Of a stretch of 64,000 bases of DNA, positions 54,379 to 64,000 are shown piece by piece. Position 1 is the stretch's first letter. Each line of letters opens with the position of its first letter. The stretch comes from Sphagnum compactum (taxonomy: Eukaryota > Bryophyta > Sphagnopsida > Sphagnales), in contig OZ234504.1 in the NCBI GenBank assembly GCA_965153455.1, positions 620,001-684,000 of the forward strand, given 5' to 3'. A program made the position numbers and the translations under genes. The notes under the pieces were generated by a model that saw only the letters and a list, made by a program, of their open reading frames with translations, ran no database searches and was not told the DNA's origin.

Positions 54379-55850
54379 CTTAGGAAATACTTACATTCAA
54401 CGGTGAGTCCAAGGAGGATGTCTATCCAAAGGAAATCTGCATTGGCCTATAGAGAGGGCAAGGATATTTGTGGAATACATGAAAAAGGAATTTTTTTAGT
54501 TGTCAGAAATGCATTTTGATATCCTTGTTTCTCATACCTTTTGAATATATCCAAAGGTATGATATTTCTTGGCAACATTGCCTTGTAGTTACATGGTTTT
54601 TAATGCTTGGTTGACTTAATAAACATTATTACAATTGGGTTGCATAATACACATATAGCATTATGCATGATTTAGTAGGAATTGAGCCCACAACCACTTG
54701 CAAGATAGGATGAATCCTAAGTTTTAAGGAATAATGGGGATAGGTAGAAGCATGGCCTTGGCTTTTAGGGTTTTTGAAATTCAGTTGGATAATTTTTGGC
54801 AAAAGAACAAGTTTTATTTGTTGCATGTGGATGCACTAATTTAGTTATTGTGACATAATAGAAAAAATGTTTCACAATTTTGGTTTTTTTATTTTTTTCA
54901 AAACTTGTTCCCAATTATATCCTCTCTCTCCCCGCCCCCCTTTCCTTAACAAATTCTTGCAACTCAAATTTGCAACCATTCATCGATTCTCCTACAAAAT
55001 TTCCCAACCCCACCAATATCAATTATGTTTTTTTTGCACACCCAACAAAACGACCACAATAGTTTTTGGTAAGGGCTCCAAGACTTAGTCAATCTTCAAA
55101 GGCTCCAAAGGTTTTAGATTTTTAAAAAATAAATTATTATTATTATTATTATTATTTTTTGTGGGGCTCAACCTACCCACCACAAAAGAGTTAGTTAACA
55201 TGGAGTCTTCCTTTGGCCAGCAAAACCTCTGAAAAGTAGTGGCATACACAAATGTACAAACCCTATAAAAACCCATATCGGATTTTCGCAAGTAGATAAT
55301 GTTAACTCTGTAGATATCAAGTAATTCTAAGATGAATTCCACATATGTAAAGACATGCACTGATTTTTAAAGTGTAATCAGAGGGTACCTTACCTTGCAT
55401 ACGTTTTCAAGTTCCACGTTCCTTTCAACTTTGAACACTTCTAATATCGCCACAAAGTGTTGATCAGTCTTCTTCAATAAGGATTTTAACGAATGTAAAA
55501 TTTGCCAACCTTTTGGATCATGATAGATATGCACATTGAAATATGAAGTGTCAATCCAATTGCAAATCCGTTTGCTACATTTAACATCAAATCCGACATG
55601 GACTATTGGGTGAATTGAAGCCACAATTACTTGTCAGGTGGTCATCAAATTTTATACTCTTTCTCCATTTTAAGATGCTGTCATTGATGAATGTGAGGAT
55701 CATTGAAGAAATAAATTGGGTCATGACAACAAACACTCGTTAATTCAAAATTAAATTATCACATTACCAACATCAATCAAAGTGATTGGATTCTTAACTA
55801 TCTCCAGTAGGCCATATTTGTTGTTCAATTGTCCAACCAAGTGATGCTCT
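53258..55850. other. Intergenic with microsatellites
   Basis: No gene is supported. The minus-strand frame 54096-53749 has no recognisable motif. Simple repeats are (GT)n at 54349-54374 and (TTA)n at 55135-55157. Confidence 0.5.
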
Positions 55851-56067
55851 GAAGGTGCATTCACACTTGGTGTTAATGACTCTAGTATTAAGTCCCCTAA
55901 CACCAAGCTAGTCACTTAGAACCTAAACCTATTTACCACCACGATTTTATCTTACTTTAGCATTCACTTAATATTAAATAATCACCCATTTAACATGGGG
56001 TGCCACCTAAGATGCCACCTAGATTTTCACTTAACATTGACTTAACATTAGGTGTGAATGCACCTTT
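55851..56067. mobile_element. MITE-like inverted-repeat element (about 217 bp)
   Basis: The left end reads AAGGTGCATTCACACTTGGTGTTAA. The right end, on the other strand, reads AAGGTGCATTCACACCTAATGTTAA, so about 25 bp pair with three or four mismatches. The interior is short, non-coding and rich in CTTAACATT/TTAAGTG motifs. A clean target duplication was not visible, so the superfamily is open. The size and TIR style would fit a Tourist/Harbinger-type MITE. Confidence 0.75.
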
Positions 56068-57904
56068 AAAAGTGCAACTATTACCTTCTATAGCCAACCA
56101 AACTACAATGGGGTCATTAGCAACTTTTTTTCATTGACCAGTGAAATTTCACCAAATTGTTTTAAGAAAATTTAAGGATTTTTAAAACTGAATTATTTTA
56201 GAGGATTTCAATTGCTAGAAGTGAGGAAAATTTTATTAGAAATTGTCAGACTTCTTTGATCGGTTTTCAGTGTTTAGTCATAAATATAAAAGATTGATTT
56301 AAAAATTGTACTTATATTTGGTTTATAGCCAAATTTGGCTAAATCTTCCTAGGGATGATCTACATTTTTCATACATCTTCCTATGGATGATTGCTACTAG
56401 GTTATATTAAAAAAAAATCCTTAAAGAAAGCATTGGTCACTAGGCTACTTGAGTCCTAACCAACGCTGCCCGACTCTAGGTTGCTAATTGGGTCTAGGTT
56501 TGGATCGTAATCTTAATCCGGGTTTAAGAACCAGACCCGTTGTATACATGGACCCATAACCGATGAAGAACTGGACCAGCAGGTCAACTCAGATTCGGCC
56601 TTAAAAAACCAGACTTGTGAGTCTATATGGACTCACAACTTGACCAAAAAAATCAACCTGTGTGGGTTTTAAGGGTTTTTGACAAGGTCTAGGTCATAGG
56701 GTTAGGTAGGCTATGGTTCTAAGTTCAGATAAAATTTAAAGTTTCTATGTTGTAGGGTTCTAAATTCTAAGGCCCTAGGTCCCACCCGCCAAAAGATGGT
56801 CACCTTTTGTGTTCAGTAATGGGAGAAAATTAATGTTCTTATGCATCCATTGTGACCCACTTGGAATAATCTTAAAAATTGGTAATGGAGAAAAAATTGT
56901 GTCAATTAGGCATCCAATGTGTTTAGTTTGGAATAACAAGTGTTTGGTGATGGGGAGAAAATTGTGTCACTTGCAAGCAAAATGACCCATGCCCTAAAAT
57001 TTAATATGTAAAATAATCAACTTTGGACGCCAAATCAAAGAACATAAATAACTAGTATCCTAAAGAACATGAAAATTTTCCTAATTTTCTTCACATTGCA
57101 TCTCACAAAAAAAACATTTATGTCAATCAACAAACTAAACAACAATGCACCCAAACTTTTCAAATATTTTAACATTGTTTCAAGAATGTCATCATTACTA
57201 GAGATATACAAGCAAGAACTCCAATTTCTCCAAAAGCTTCTTTGTCCTAGATTGAAACCTACAATAGATGATAATCAAATATTTAAAATTAGAAAAGAAC
57301 AATGAGCACATGAAAGTTGAAGCTAGTTTAGAAGATGACAAAGTATGAGCAAGAGCTCAAGAGATTATAACATTTTATGTAAATCATCTCTACAATGATC
57401 ATTATAACAACTTTCTATATTATCAATGGATCCAATAATATGTAGTCCCTAGAGTAGCTAAGAGATCAAGTAGTTTTGGTTGTTGTAGATTTTAGCAAGT
57501 TGGAACTTGGTGTAGCATGTGATTTACACCTATGGCCTACACATCAACAAGTTTAGATATTGATTTAATTTGGAAGGATTTTGAGAGTTTCTACATTAGT
57601 CTTATAAAATCATGCACTTCTGAAATATTTAGACCTAACATACTTCTTGTAATCTTGAAATGTGTATAGGCGATTAAAGTGTGTACCTCTTGCAAGTCTA
57701 AAGTGTACTTAGCCAACTTGCTAGAGATTAGGGTTCAGAGGCAAAACACTACCATGATACTTGCCAATGTACCTTATAGGCAATGAAATGGTTTGTTGAA
57801 CCCACTATCACCGGATAAGGAGAATACCCCACCAACACTTGCAACACAAACAACGAAGGTAGTAAGGCTAAATGATCTTTCTACCCTATAATAGCAAGGC
57901 ACAT
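56068..57904. other. Intergenic, nothing recognised
   Basis: AT-rich with CCAGACC/GGGTTTAGG-like low-complexity text near 56450-56780. No exon or element ends are supported. Confidence 0.45.
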
Positions 57905-59604
57905 GGACAATTGAGGTTTTGGAAGAAGCAATGGATGCAATGGAAAGAAAGAAAACTTCTTTGAAAAAAACTAACAAACATTGGCACATACCTTTAACAT
58001 TTGTTTTAGATCATTTGAATGGGAGAACAAGATCAAGGAAATAAGGGTCACAAGGTGTGCTCATTAGGAAGATGTAATAATGGTGGCTTGGAAACTAGGT
58101 GTGCAACAATGTGGGTTGTACATTACCTTGCACCAACTCAAAATGAAGGTCCAATAGAACTTATACAAACCAAACCAACCCCTTTCAAACATAGAATTCC
58201 TAGAAAAACCTTGTGGTATTAGTTGAAACATCATCATTTAGAGTTAAATATTAAACTCGTGGAAGGACTTGAAGTATGCAAGGCATAATGTTTGATTAGT
58301 AAATCATGTAATTCATTTTACCAGAACATACAAACATTATACACTCAACACAAATATAATGAAAATCACATATGGGATTCAAATTAAACAATGATTTAGG
58401 CAGGGTGATAGTTAGGTGCAAGGGTTTTGGTTTTAAAAGTTCCTAATAGGTTTATAACACCATTTTAAAATCCACAAATGATTAACAATCAATTGTGTTA
58501 TAAATGTAATAGGAAAATCCTTATGAGGTTTCTACATATTCAAGGGTCATCGATTTAAAGTGACTACATTAAGCATTGCAAAAGAAGAACATGTGTGGTA
58601 ATGCAAAACAAGGCATGGATGAACTCTTTTCTATTTAAGGAATTTTTATCATTTTTCAAAAGGTCAATTATCTGTGGCATATCTCAATCTAATTAACATT
58701 TATTGATTCTAGATGGGCATGGATCATATGTTACCATGTAAAAATAATAGAATAGGTGCAATGATTTGATTTAGACATGATCACATTGTCATCTCACACA
58801 TCCCATGCCCTACAACCATTGGATGTGAATTGTTTTAGGCCTTTCAAAAGAACTTTTAGGAAAAAAAGAGATAATGCAATAGTTAGAAACAATCATTGTG
58901 AACTAGACAAAATTGCATTTGTTAATTGGGTAAAAAAGGCTTTGAACACATCTTTGAGCAAAAAATGTTAAAAGTGGGTTTAGGGTTATAGGCATATGGC
59001 CATTTCAATCCCAAGGCCATGGATGAAAAGACTAGACCAAATGAAATCTACATAACAATAATTATTCATATTTCAAATGAAGACAATGATAGCTTTGATG
59101 CAACAATTTATGACATTGACCAATAGGGTGAAAATGGGGTTACCACACAATTGTTGAACATAACAACTATAGTTGAAGGTGTTGGAATAAAGGATGATGT
59201 CATTGTCAAGAAACAACCAAAGATAATGTATTATGTGGAAATGCCCAATCCTTATGATCACACAAAAAACAAGGCCAACAAAAGCTATCTATGATCTAAC
59301 AAATGACTTAGTTGATTGACCTTCAAGCAAAGTGCAATGTTATCAAAGTTTTGTTAATGCATCTAAGGCCACTTTGTCTTTTGCAAATTTCCTATTCCTT
59401 TCACATCTACTTGCAAGGAAAACAATAAGTAAAACACCATTAATAGACTACAACCAATCACATGTAATCACATCTAATAAGTATTCAAATATTTTATGGA
59501 AAAAAGCCATGGAGAAAGAGGGTATTAAAGAAATTAAAAAGCAAAAGAGGAAGGAGAGGGAAGAAAAAAAAGTTGAATGTGTTGCCAATTCCCTTACCAT
59601 ATAG
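57905..59604 (+). pseudogene. Fossil transposase: CENP-B-like HTH plus DDE_1 (pogo/Tc1-mariner-like)
   Basis: Pieces in shifting frames follow the order of this plant transposase family. First is an N-terminal HTH (EEAMDAMERKKTSLKK, DHLNGRTRSRK). A second DNA-binding part follows near 58080-58270 (CGLYITLHQLKMKV, then TPFKHRIPRKTLWY and LELNIKLVEGLEVCKA). Near 58610-58725 is AWMNSFLFKEFLSFFK plus a DDE-type LILDGHGSYVT. The longest open block is 58777-58971 (MITLSSHTSHALQPLDVNCF). Next is a GFRVIGIWPF segment with a frameshift. The Lys-rich C-terminus at 59332-59604 (PLIDYNQSHVITS) ends at a TAG. At least six stops or frameshifts separate the blocks. Terminal repeats were not located. Confidence 0.85.
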
Positions 59605-59978
59605 CTGAGAAGACAACTCAAAGGTTAATTGAGAAATGTGGAAGAACAACTTTCAATTTAACTTGGTTTATAATTATGATTCGAGAAGCAGTGGATATGT
59701 TTTATTAAAACTTTGCTATAGGTCTACAAGCCCATCCTCTATTGTATAGAAGTGTGAACCTTGGCTTTACATCAAAAAGTCAAAAGAAGTTAGGGCAAGG
59801 GCAAAGGTGAAAATGGAAACAAAAAGGATTGTTGCAACAAGCCCACAACACACCAACATGGAATAACCAACCATAGAAGGGGTACTAGGGGGAATGTCCC
59901 AAAGCAAAGGGGGGTTCCAAAGCAGAACATTATCTGGGATGGGAGTTTAGGTTCCAAAGGAAATGAGCATGATAAGGT

Positions 59979-60420
59979 GGACTTTGGGTTTTAAAGAAGA
60001 TGAAAGAGGAAATGAAGTTTGGGTTTCAAAAAATTGAACAAGATGAAAGGTAGGGTTTTAGAAAAAATGAAGGAAGAGGTGAAGTTTGGGTTTTAAAAAA
60101 TTGAACAATACAAAGGGTGAGGTTTTAAAAAAGATGAATGAGGAGGTGCAGTTTGGCTTTCAAAAAGTTGAATAGGATGAAAATGGTGGGATTTTAAAGA
60201 AAATGAATGAAAAGGTGAAGTTTTAAGTTTAGAAAGTTAAGCAAGATGAAAGGTGACGTTTCACAAAAAAAAGTATTCAATGAGGTGGAGTTTGGGTTTC
60301 AAGGAATACAAATAGGACGAGCTCGGTCAAGTTTCAAAAAATACAAGACAAGAAGAAATTTGGGTTTCAAAAAAATTGAGCAAGAAAAAGGGGGTCGTAA
60401 AGAATATGAAAAAGATGAAA
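59979..60420. repeat. 67-70 bp minisatellite, about six units
   Basis: GAAGTTTGGGTTT-type starts occur at 60014, 60081, 60148, 60217, 60287 and 60354, with a half unit at 59979. Each unit is itself two related halves of about 34 bp (GGGTTTCAAAAAATTGAA and GGGTTTTAGAAAAAATGAA). The ORF at 60246-60464 lies on this repeat and is not credited as a gene. Confidence 0.85.
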
Positions 60421-60691
60421 GGTGTCACGTCAAGTTCTTACAAAAACATGATGCAACAACTTGAGCACCGTGTTGAATTCCTACAAGAGCATGATGTGAC
60501 CATCTAAGCACAACAAAACATTGCCACATCACCCTCCTACAACCTACACAATACAACAAACAAAACAATTAAGACCTGGAATAAACAAGATGATGAAATC
60601 AAGCTCTTACAATGTCACCATTGTTATCAAATCATCATTGCTATTACAAGAGATGGTCACCATCATTGGGTCACAAACACCAATGTGGTTG

Positions 60692-60800
60692 CCATGAAAG
60701 CATTAACATTCACCATGAAAGCATTAACATTCACCATGAAAGCATTGATGCAACTCACATGAAAACACTAATGTAATTCATGAAAGTATTGATGTTGATG
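60692..60800. repeat. 21-bp tandem repeat
   Basis: CCATGAAAGCATTAACATTCA repeats at 60692, 60713 and 60734. More degenerate copies continue to about 60800. Confidence 0.85.
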
Positions 60801-61170
60801 GCTCTTGCAACACATGATGATAGTGAGCCAAAACACAATGATTAGATGATCACAACTATTCTTGCAACATAGTGTAATGGTGAATTAAAACACAATGAAG
60901 AATGCACAAATTCACTCCAACAATGTAACACAATTTTGAACTAAAAAATGACAAAATATCTGCACATTCATTCCTATAATGCATGATAGACAAACCAAAA
61001 CACAACAATGAAATATGTAGAAAATAGTTGTTGCACAACAATGACAAACCAAAACACAATGACGAAGTGCATAAAAGATAACTATTACACAACAATGGTG
61101 AACCAAAACACAACAACAAAGTGTGTAGGAAATAACTATTGCATGATCATGATGAACTAAAACATGGCAA
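60800..61170. repeat. 54-57 bp minisatellite, about seven units
   Basis: The landmark GAACCAAAACACAA and variants recur at about 60825, 60882, 60938, 60992, 61046, 61100 and 61154. The unit also carries ATTGCACAACAATG. Overlapping minus-strand frames rich in Cys, Leu and His (60856-61184) are by-products of the repeat. Confidence 0.85.
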
Positions 61171-61184
61171 TTAAAAGGCAACAA

Positions 61185-63400
61185 TCATGACAATGGTGAA
61201 CCTGATTTTACTAACCTAAAAGAAATACAAACATTGGAGGAACCTCCCCTAGGAGGAAGATAAATTCTACCCATTGGTCCAAGGGTGGGAATGCCAAACT
61301 CAAAACTCCTAATTTTGTGATGCCACTTAGAATTTAAGTTTACACAAACCTTTGTTTGTGTATCACCATCAATTTTTTGACTTTTTTATAATGTTTAATC
61401 TTGACCAATGATGTGTAATGAACATTTTTTAATAAAAAACAACGAATTTTTCTTTCATCCATTTCAAGGGTCAAATCTTATTCATTTTTAAAATGTTCAC
61501 AATTATTCATAGTGTGAAATTTGTTGATCATCGGAATGGCTTGTTTTTGTTGAAGATTTGTTTGCAGCCAATGGACCCATTTCTCTTTTGAGAGGTATAA
61601 CTTTGTTGTTTCTCCACCAAATGACTTGATTTAAACTGCTATGCGTGCAGCCAGACATAAGGAGGAACTTATCTTCAGAACCCATCACCAAAAAAAACAC
61701 CCCCAATGTGCCTTTGGTCTCAGATGCCTTAAGTGTTTGGTTACCAGCACATCTACCCTAACACTCAAGATTACTATTTCATTTGGCGTGCTGTTGAGCA
61801 AGGACATGAAACACTAGGAAACACTGGTGTGCAACAGTAGGGTTTTTGTGTGGAAGGATGAGGAACAAGAGTGTCCGGCTACAGACAAATTGGTGGCAAC
61901 AAACTAATTGGTGTGCAATAATAGGGGAACTGCAATGATAGGCCCCTTTACCAAAAGTTAAACATATCACCAAAAACAAGGGGTCCTTACCTAATAGAAG
62001 AATTCCAATGATGAAATGTCCTTTTAGCCTAATTAAACCTATAAAATAAAATAGAAACAAAAGGTGCTTGGTGCTTACCTAGGGGTCTGACCTTGTGGAG
62101 GGGGGAAAAGAGAGCGGCCATGCCCTTGCACACACACACACACACACATGGCCCCCCCACCCCCTTTGGGCCCAGAAAAAGAAGATTTGACCAAGCAAGG
62201 AAGGAACCAGATTCTAGTAGTTCCAAGATCTTGGATGCCCCCTCCCTTGCCTTGCCAATACATGGCTATTTGAGAGTCAAAATTTGCACAATTAGTATGT
62301 ATGTATGTATGTATGTATGGAGTACAGTTTAATCATGATGGAATATTTCACCAATATCATCTTCATCATACCTTGTATGCAAACAACAAACAAATATGGC
62401 GTATTCCTTGTGGAATCTAGCTTTATAGCTTTCACCTTTTTTTTGGTTGTAGTTGGGAAAGCCTTCAACTACAACACGCTACCCTTGTTGTTTTTTTTTG
62501 TTGTTTCTAACCCTTTCACAAACTCCATTAGCTAGTCCATCCATGCCACCCACCACACTAACCCATCTCAACACTAGACTACTCTTATGTTGTGGGGTCA
62601 ACACTTTGCCTTCTCTTCTCTTCTCTTCTCTTCTTCTTTCGGCCCAACAACAACGCTAAGCTTAGCTCATGTGGGTCATGGAACAAAGCATTCAAGCGGC
62701 CACTACTATGATGCTGAAGAAGATAAATGGCATTCCTGAATTTAATGTGTTGAGCTAAATTATAATACCTATTTCTCACACCACCTCCCACAATTTAAAT
62801 CCCAATTTTGTTTTCACGAGCCGTAAAACTTGGACCTCTCAATCTCCTTATTTTCTCTAGTTTAAAAAATTAACATAGAAAGAGCTTAATATTCTTTATC
62901 CGATTCTTTCAAGTAACATGGAATAACACCAAAATGTGCAATGGAAGATGGGTAAGTAAATAAAAAAGAGAAATTGGCACAACCACTCACAATACCAAAC
63001 TCAAGACTCCCAAAATGAAACCCAAAAAAAGGGAAAAGATAAGAAATAATAACAATAATAAAATAGATATATATATATATATATATGTATTAGAGAGCTT
63101 TTTCCTTAAAAGAAGGAAATTGGTTCCGTGGCCTGCACCCAAGCTTGTTGACCCCTGAATTTCTGGTGTTGACGAGGTGACGATCGGGGCCCCCCGGGCC
63201 TCTCCCCCCAAATTTGGGGTCTCGACCCCTCATTCGGGACTTGACTCTTCCTCCTTCCCAAGAGCTTTGCCTGTTTTTTCCTCGTCGCTTTTTCTTTTGT
63301 TGCGCACGCAGCTTTTGCTGCACAGATCGGGTTTTGTTGCGATTCCTTTCTACATACAACAGATCTGCAGATTGTGTCAGAAGCGCACGAACGCATCACA
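61185..63400. other. Intergenic with simple repeats
   Basis: No gene is supported. Simple repeats: (CA)n at 62129-62148, (TATG)n at 62295-62319, (TTCTC)n at 62610-62634 and (AT)n at 63067-63087. GC content rises after about 63,100 towards the gene start at the right edge. Confidence 0.5.
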
Positions 63401-63462
63401 TCCCATCACATCCCATCCCATCGCATCACATCTTGTACATACTTGTTCTAGAACTTGAGCGC

Positions 63463-63490
63463 ACTTTCTTTTTCTTCTTCTTTTTCTCAT
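63463..63490 (+). promoter_or_regulatory. Pyrimidine patch in the leader or core promoter of the right-edge gene
   Basis: A run of C/T (TTTCTTTTTCTTCTTCTTTT) lies about 370 bp before the proposed start codon at 63853. Such Y patches are common in plant core promoters and leaders. No TATA box was seen nearby. Confidence 0.35.
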
Positions 63491-63852
63491 TCAATTGTGG
63501 GCTTCTTTGTGTCATCAGAGATTTGGAGCTTTTTGATGCTCAGCTTGCCAAGTCGCGCAGTTCGACGGCAATAATCTCTCTCGAGCTTGTGTAGCAAAAG
63601 CCCAATTACACTTCTTATAGTGGCAGAAGAGACTCGGCTCTGATCTGAGCACGTTTAAGAATCTGTTACAACTTCTGCTGCAGCATCAAGAAGCGAGCAA
63701 GCTCTTTGCCATGGATCTGCTGGAATTTGTGTGATATCTATAGAATTTGTTTCCAGCTTTTGACAAGAGACTTCCCGTGCGGCCGGTGTGTTGTTGTTTC
63801 TGCCATCTCCTGGAAAGTCGGCCAGCTTGTGACGGCAACCGCAGCAGCAGAG

Positions 63853-63945
63853 ATGGCGATCTCGACTCAACCGGCCCCGGGTTCGTCGGCTGCAGGCCTG
63901 ATGGGTGGCGCCCAAACATCAGCGTATACCAAAGTGGAGCAAATG
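63853..63945 (+). CDS. First coding exon of an unidentified gene (continues past the window)
   Basis: The ATG is followed by 31 codons (MAISTQPAPGSSAAGLMGG..., ending TKVEQM), then a GTAAGA donor in phase 0. The upstream 400 bp are GC-rich and leader-like, with a pyrimidine patch. Alternative overlapping frames lack a donor that fits as well. The N-terminus is Ala/Ser/Gly/Pro-rich and low in information, so the product cannot be named from this exon. Confidence 0.55.
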
Positions 63946-64000
63946 GTAAGAACCCATATTGACTGATCAATCTATCACAAAGTTCTCGTCATCCATCTGT

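Noticed and set aside
60246-61184. Small basic frame (60246-60464) and minus-strand Cys/His-rich frames (60856-61184)
   Set aside because: They follow the minisatellite periods, so they are repeat translations.

Overview
The window is nuclear DNA from a land plant. The evidence is a plant-type leucine-rich-repeat (LRR) receptor kinase with one intron per LRR, a Ty1/copia element primed by an initiator-Met-tRNA-type binding site, a chromodomain gypsy element, a hAT element, and a long AT-rich intergenic background. The species cannot be named from the sequence. The style of the kinase and transposase would fit a non-flowering lineage (bryophyte, lycophyte, fern or gymnosperm), but that is only an impression. 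LAYOUT. (1) 113-13,496: a broken LRR-receptor paralogue (copy A). Eleven LRR-type exons remain, two with frameshifts, and there is no transmembrane or kinase part. Its first visible intron holds a complete 7.48 kb Ty1/copia element on the minus strand (540-8,019), with 424-bp LTRs and a perfect 5-bp target duplication. A 5'-truncated chromovirus (gypsy) fragment (2,069-4,469) is nested inside the copia reverse-transcriptase region. (2) 15,038-17,634: a decayed hAT transposon with terminal inverted repeats and an 8-bp target duplication. (3) 17.6-20.8 kb: diverged dispersed repeats. (4) 20,792-32,657: copy B, an apparently intact 22-exon LRR receptor kinase. The exons I could delimit sum to 2,751 nt with every intron phase matching, giving about 916 residues. 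Its most striking feature is a five-fold tandem array of about 187-bp units (24.87-25.81 kb). Each unit carries one complete, in-phase LRR exon where copy A has a single exon. (5) 37.9-42.1 kb: a UMP-CMP kinase-type nucleoside monophosphate kinase gene with a plausible organellar presequence. (6) 42-57 kb: gene-poor DNA with a 251-bp satellite-like array (46.26-47.19 kb), short tandem repeats beside a telomere-like motif (49.6-49.75 kb), a possible unidentified minus-strand gene (51.2-53.3 kb) and a MITE-like inverted repeat (55.85-56.07 kb). (7) 57.9-59.6 kb: a fossil transposase of the CENP-B-like helix-turn-helix plus DDE_1 type, followed by three minisatellites (60.0-61.2 kb). (8) The far right (63.4 kb to the end) looks like the leader and first coding exon of a plus-strand gene that continues beyond the window. 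HOW IT FITS TOGETHER. Copies A and B are a head-to-tail duplicated receptor locus. One copy has decayed and been filled with transposons. The other has kept its kinase and expanded its ectodomain by duplicating a whole exon. The kinase has all the catalytic motifs and could signal. The ectodomain resembles the LRR-VIII-1 (HPCA1-like) group, while the kinase looks more like the LRR-VIII-2/DUF26 side of the family.
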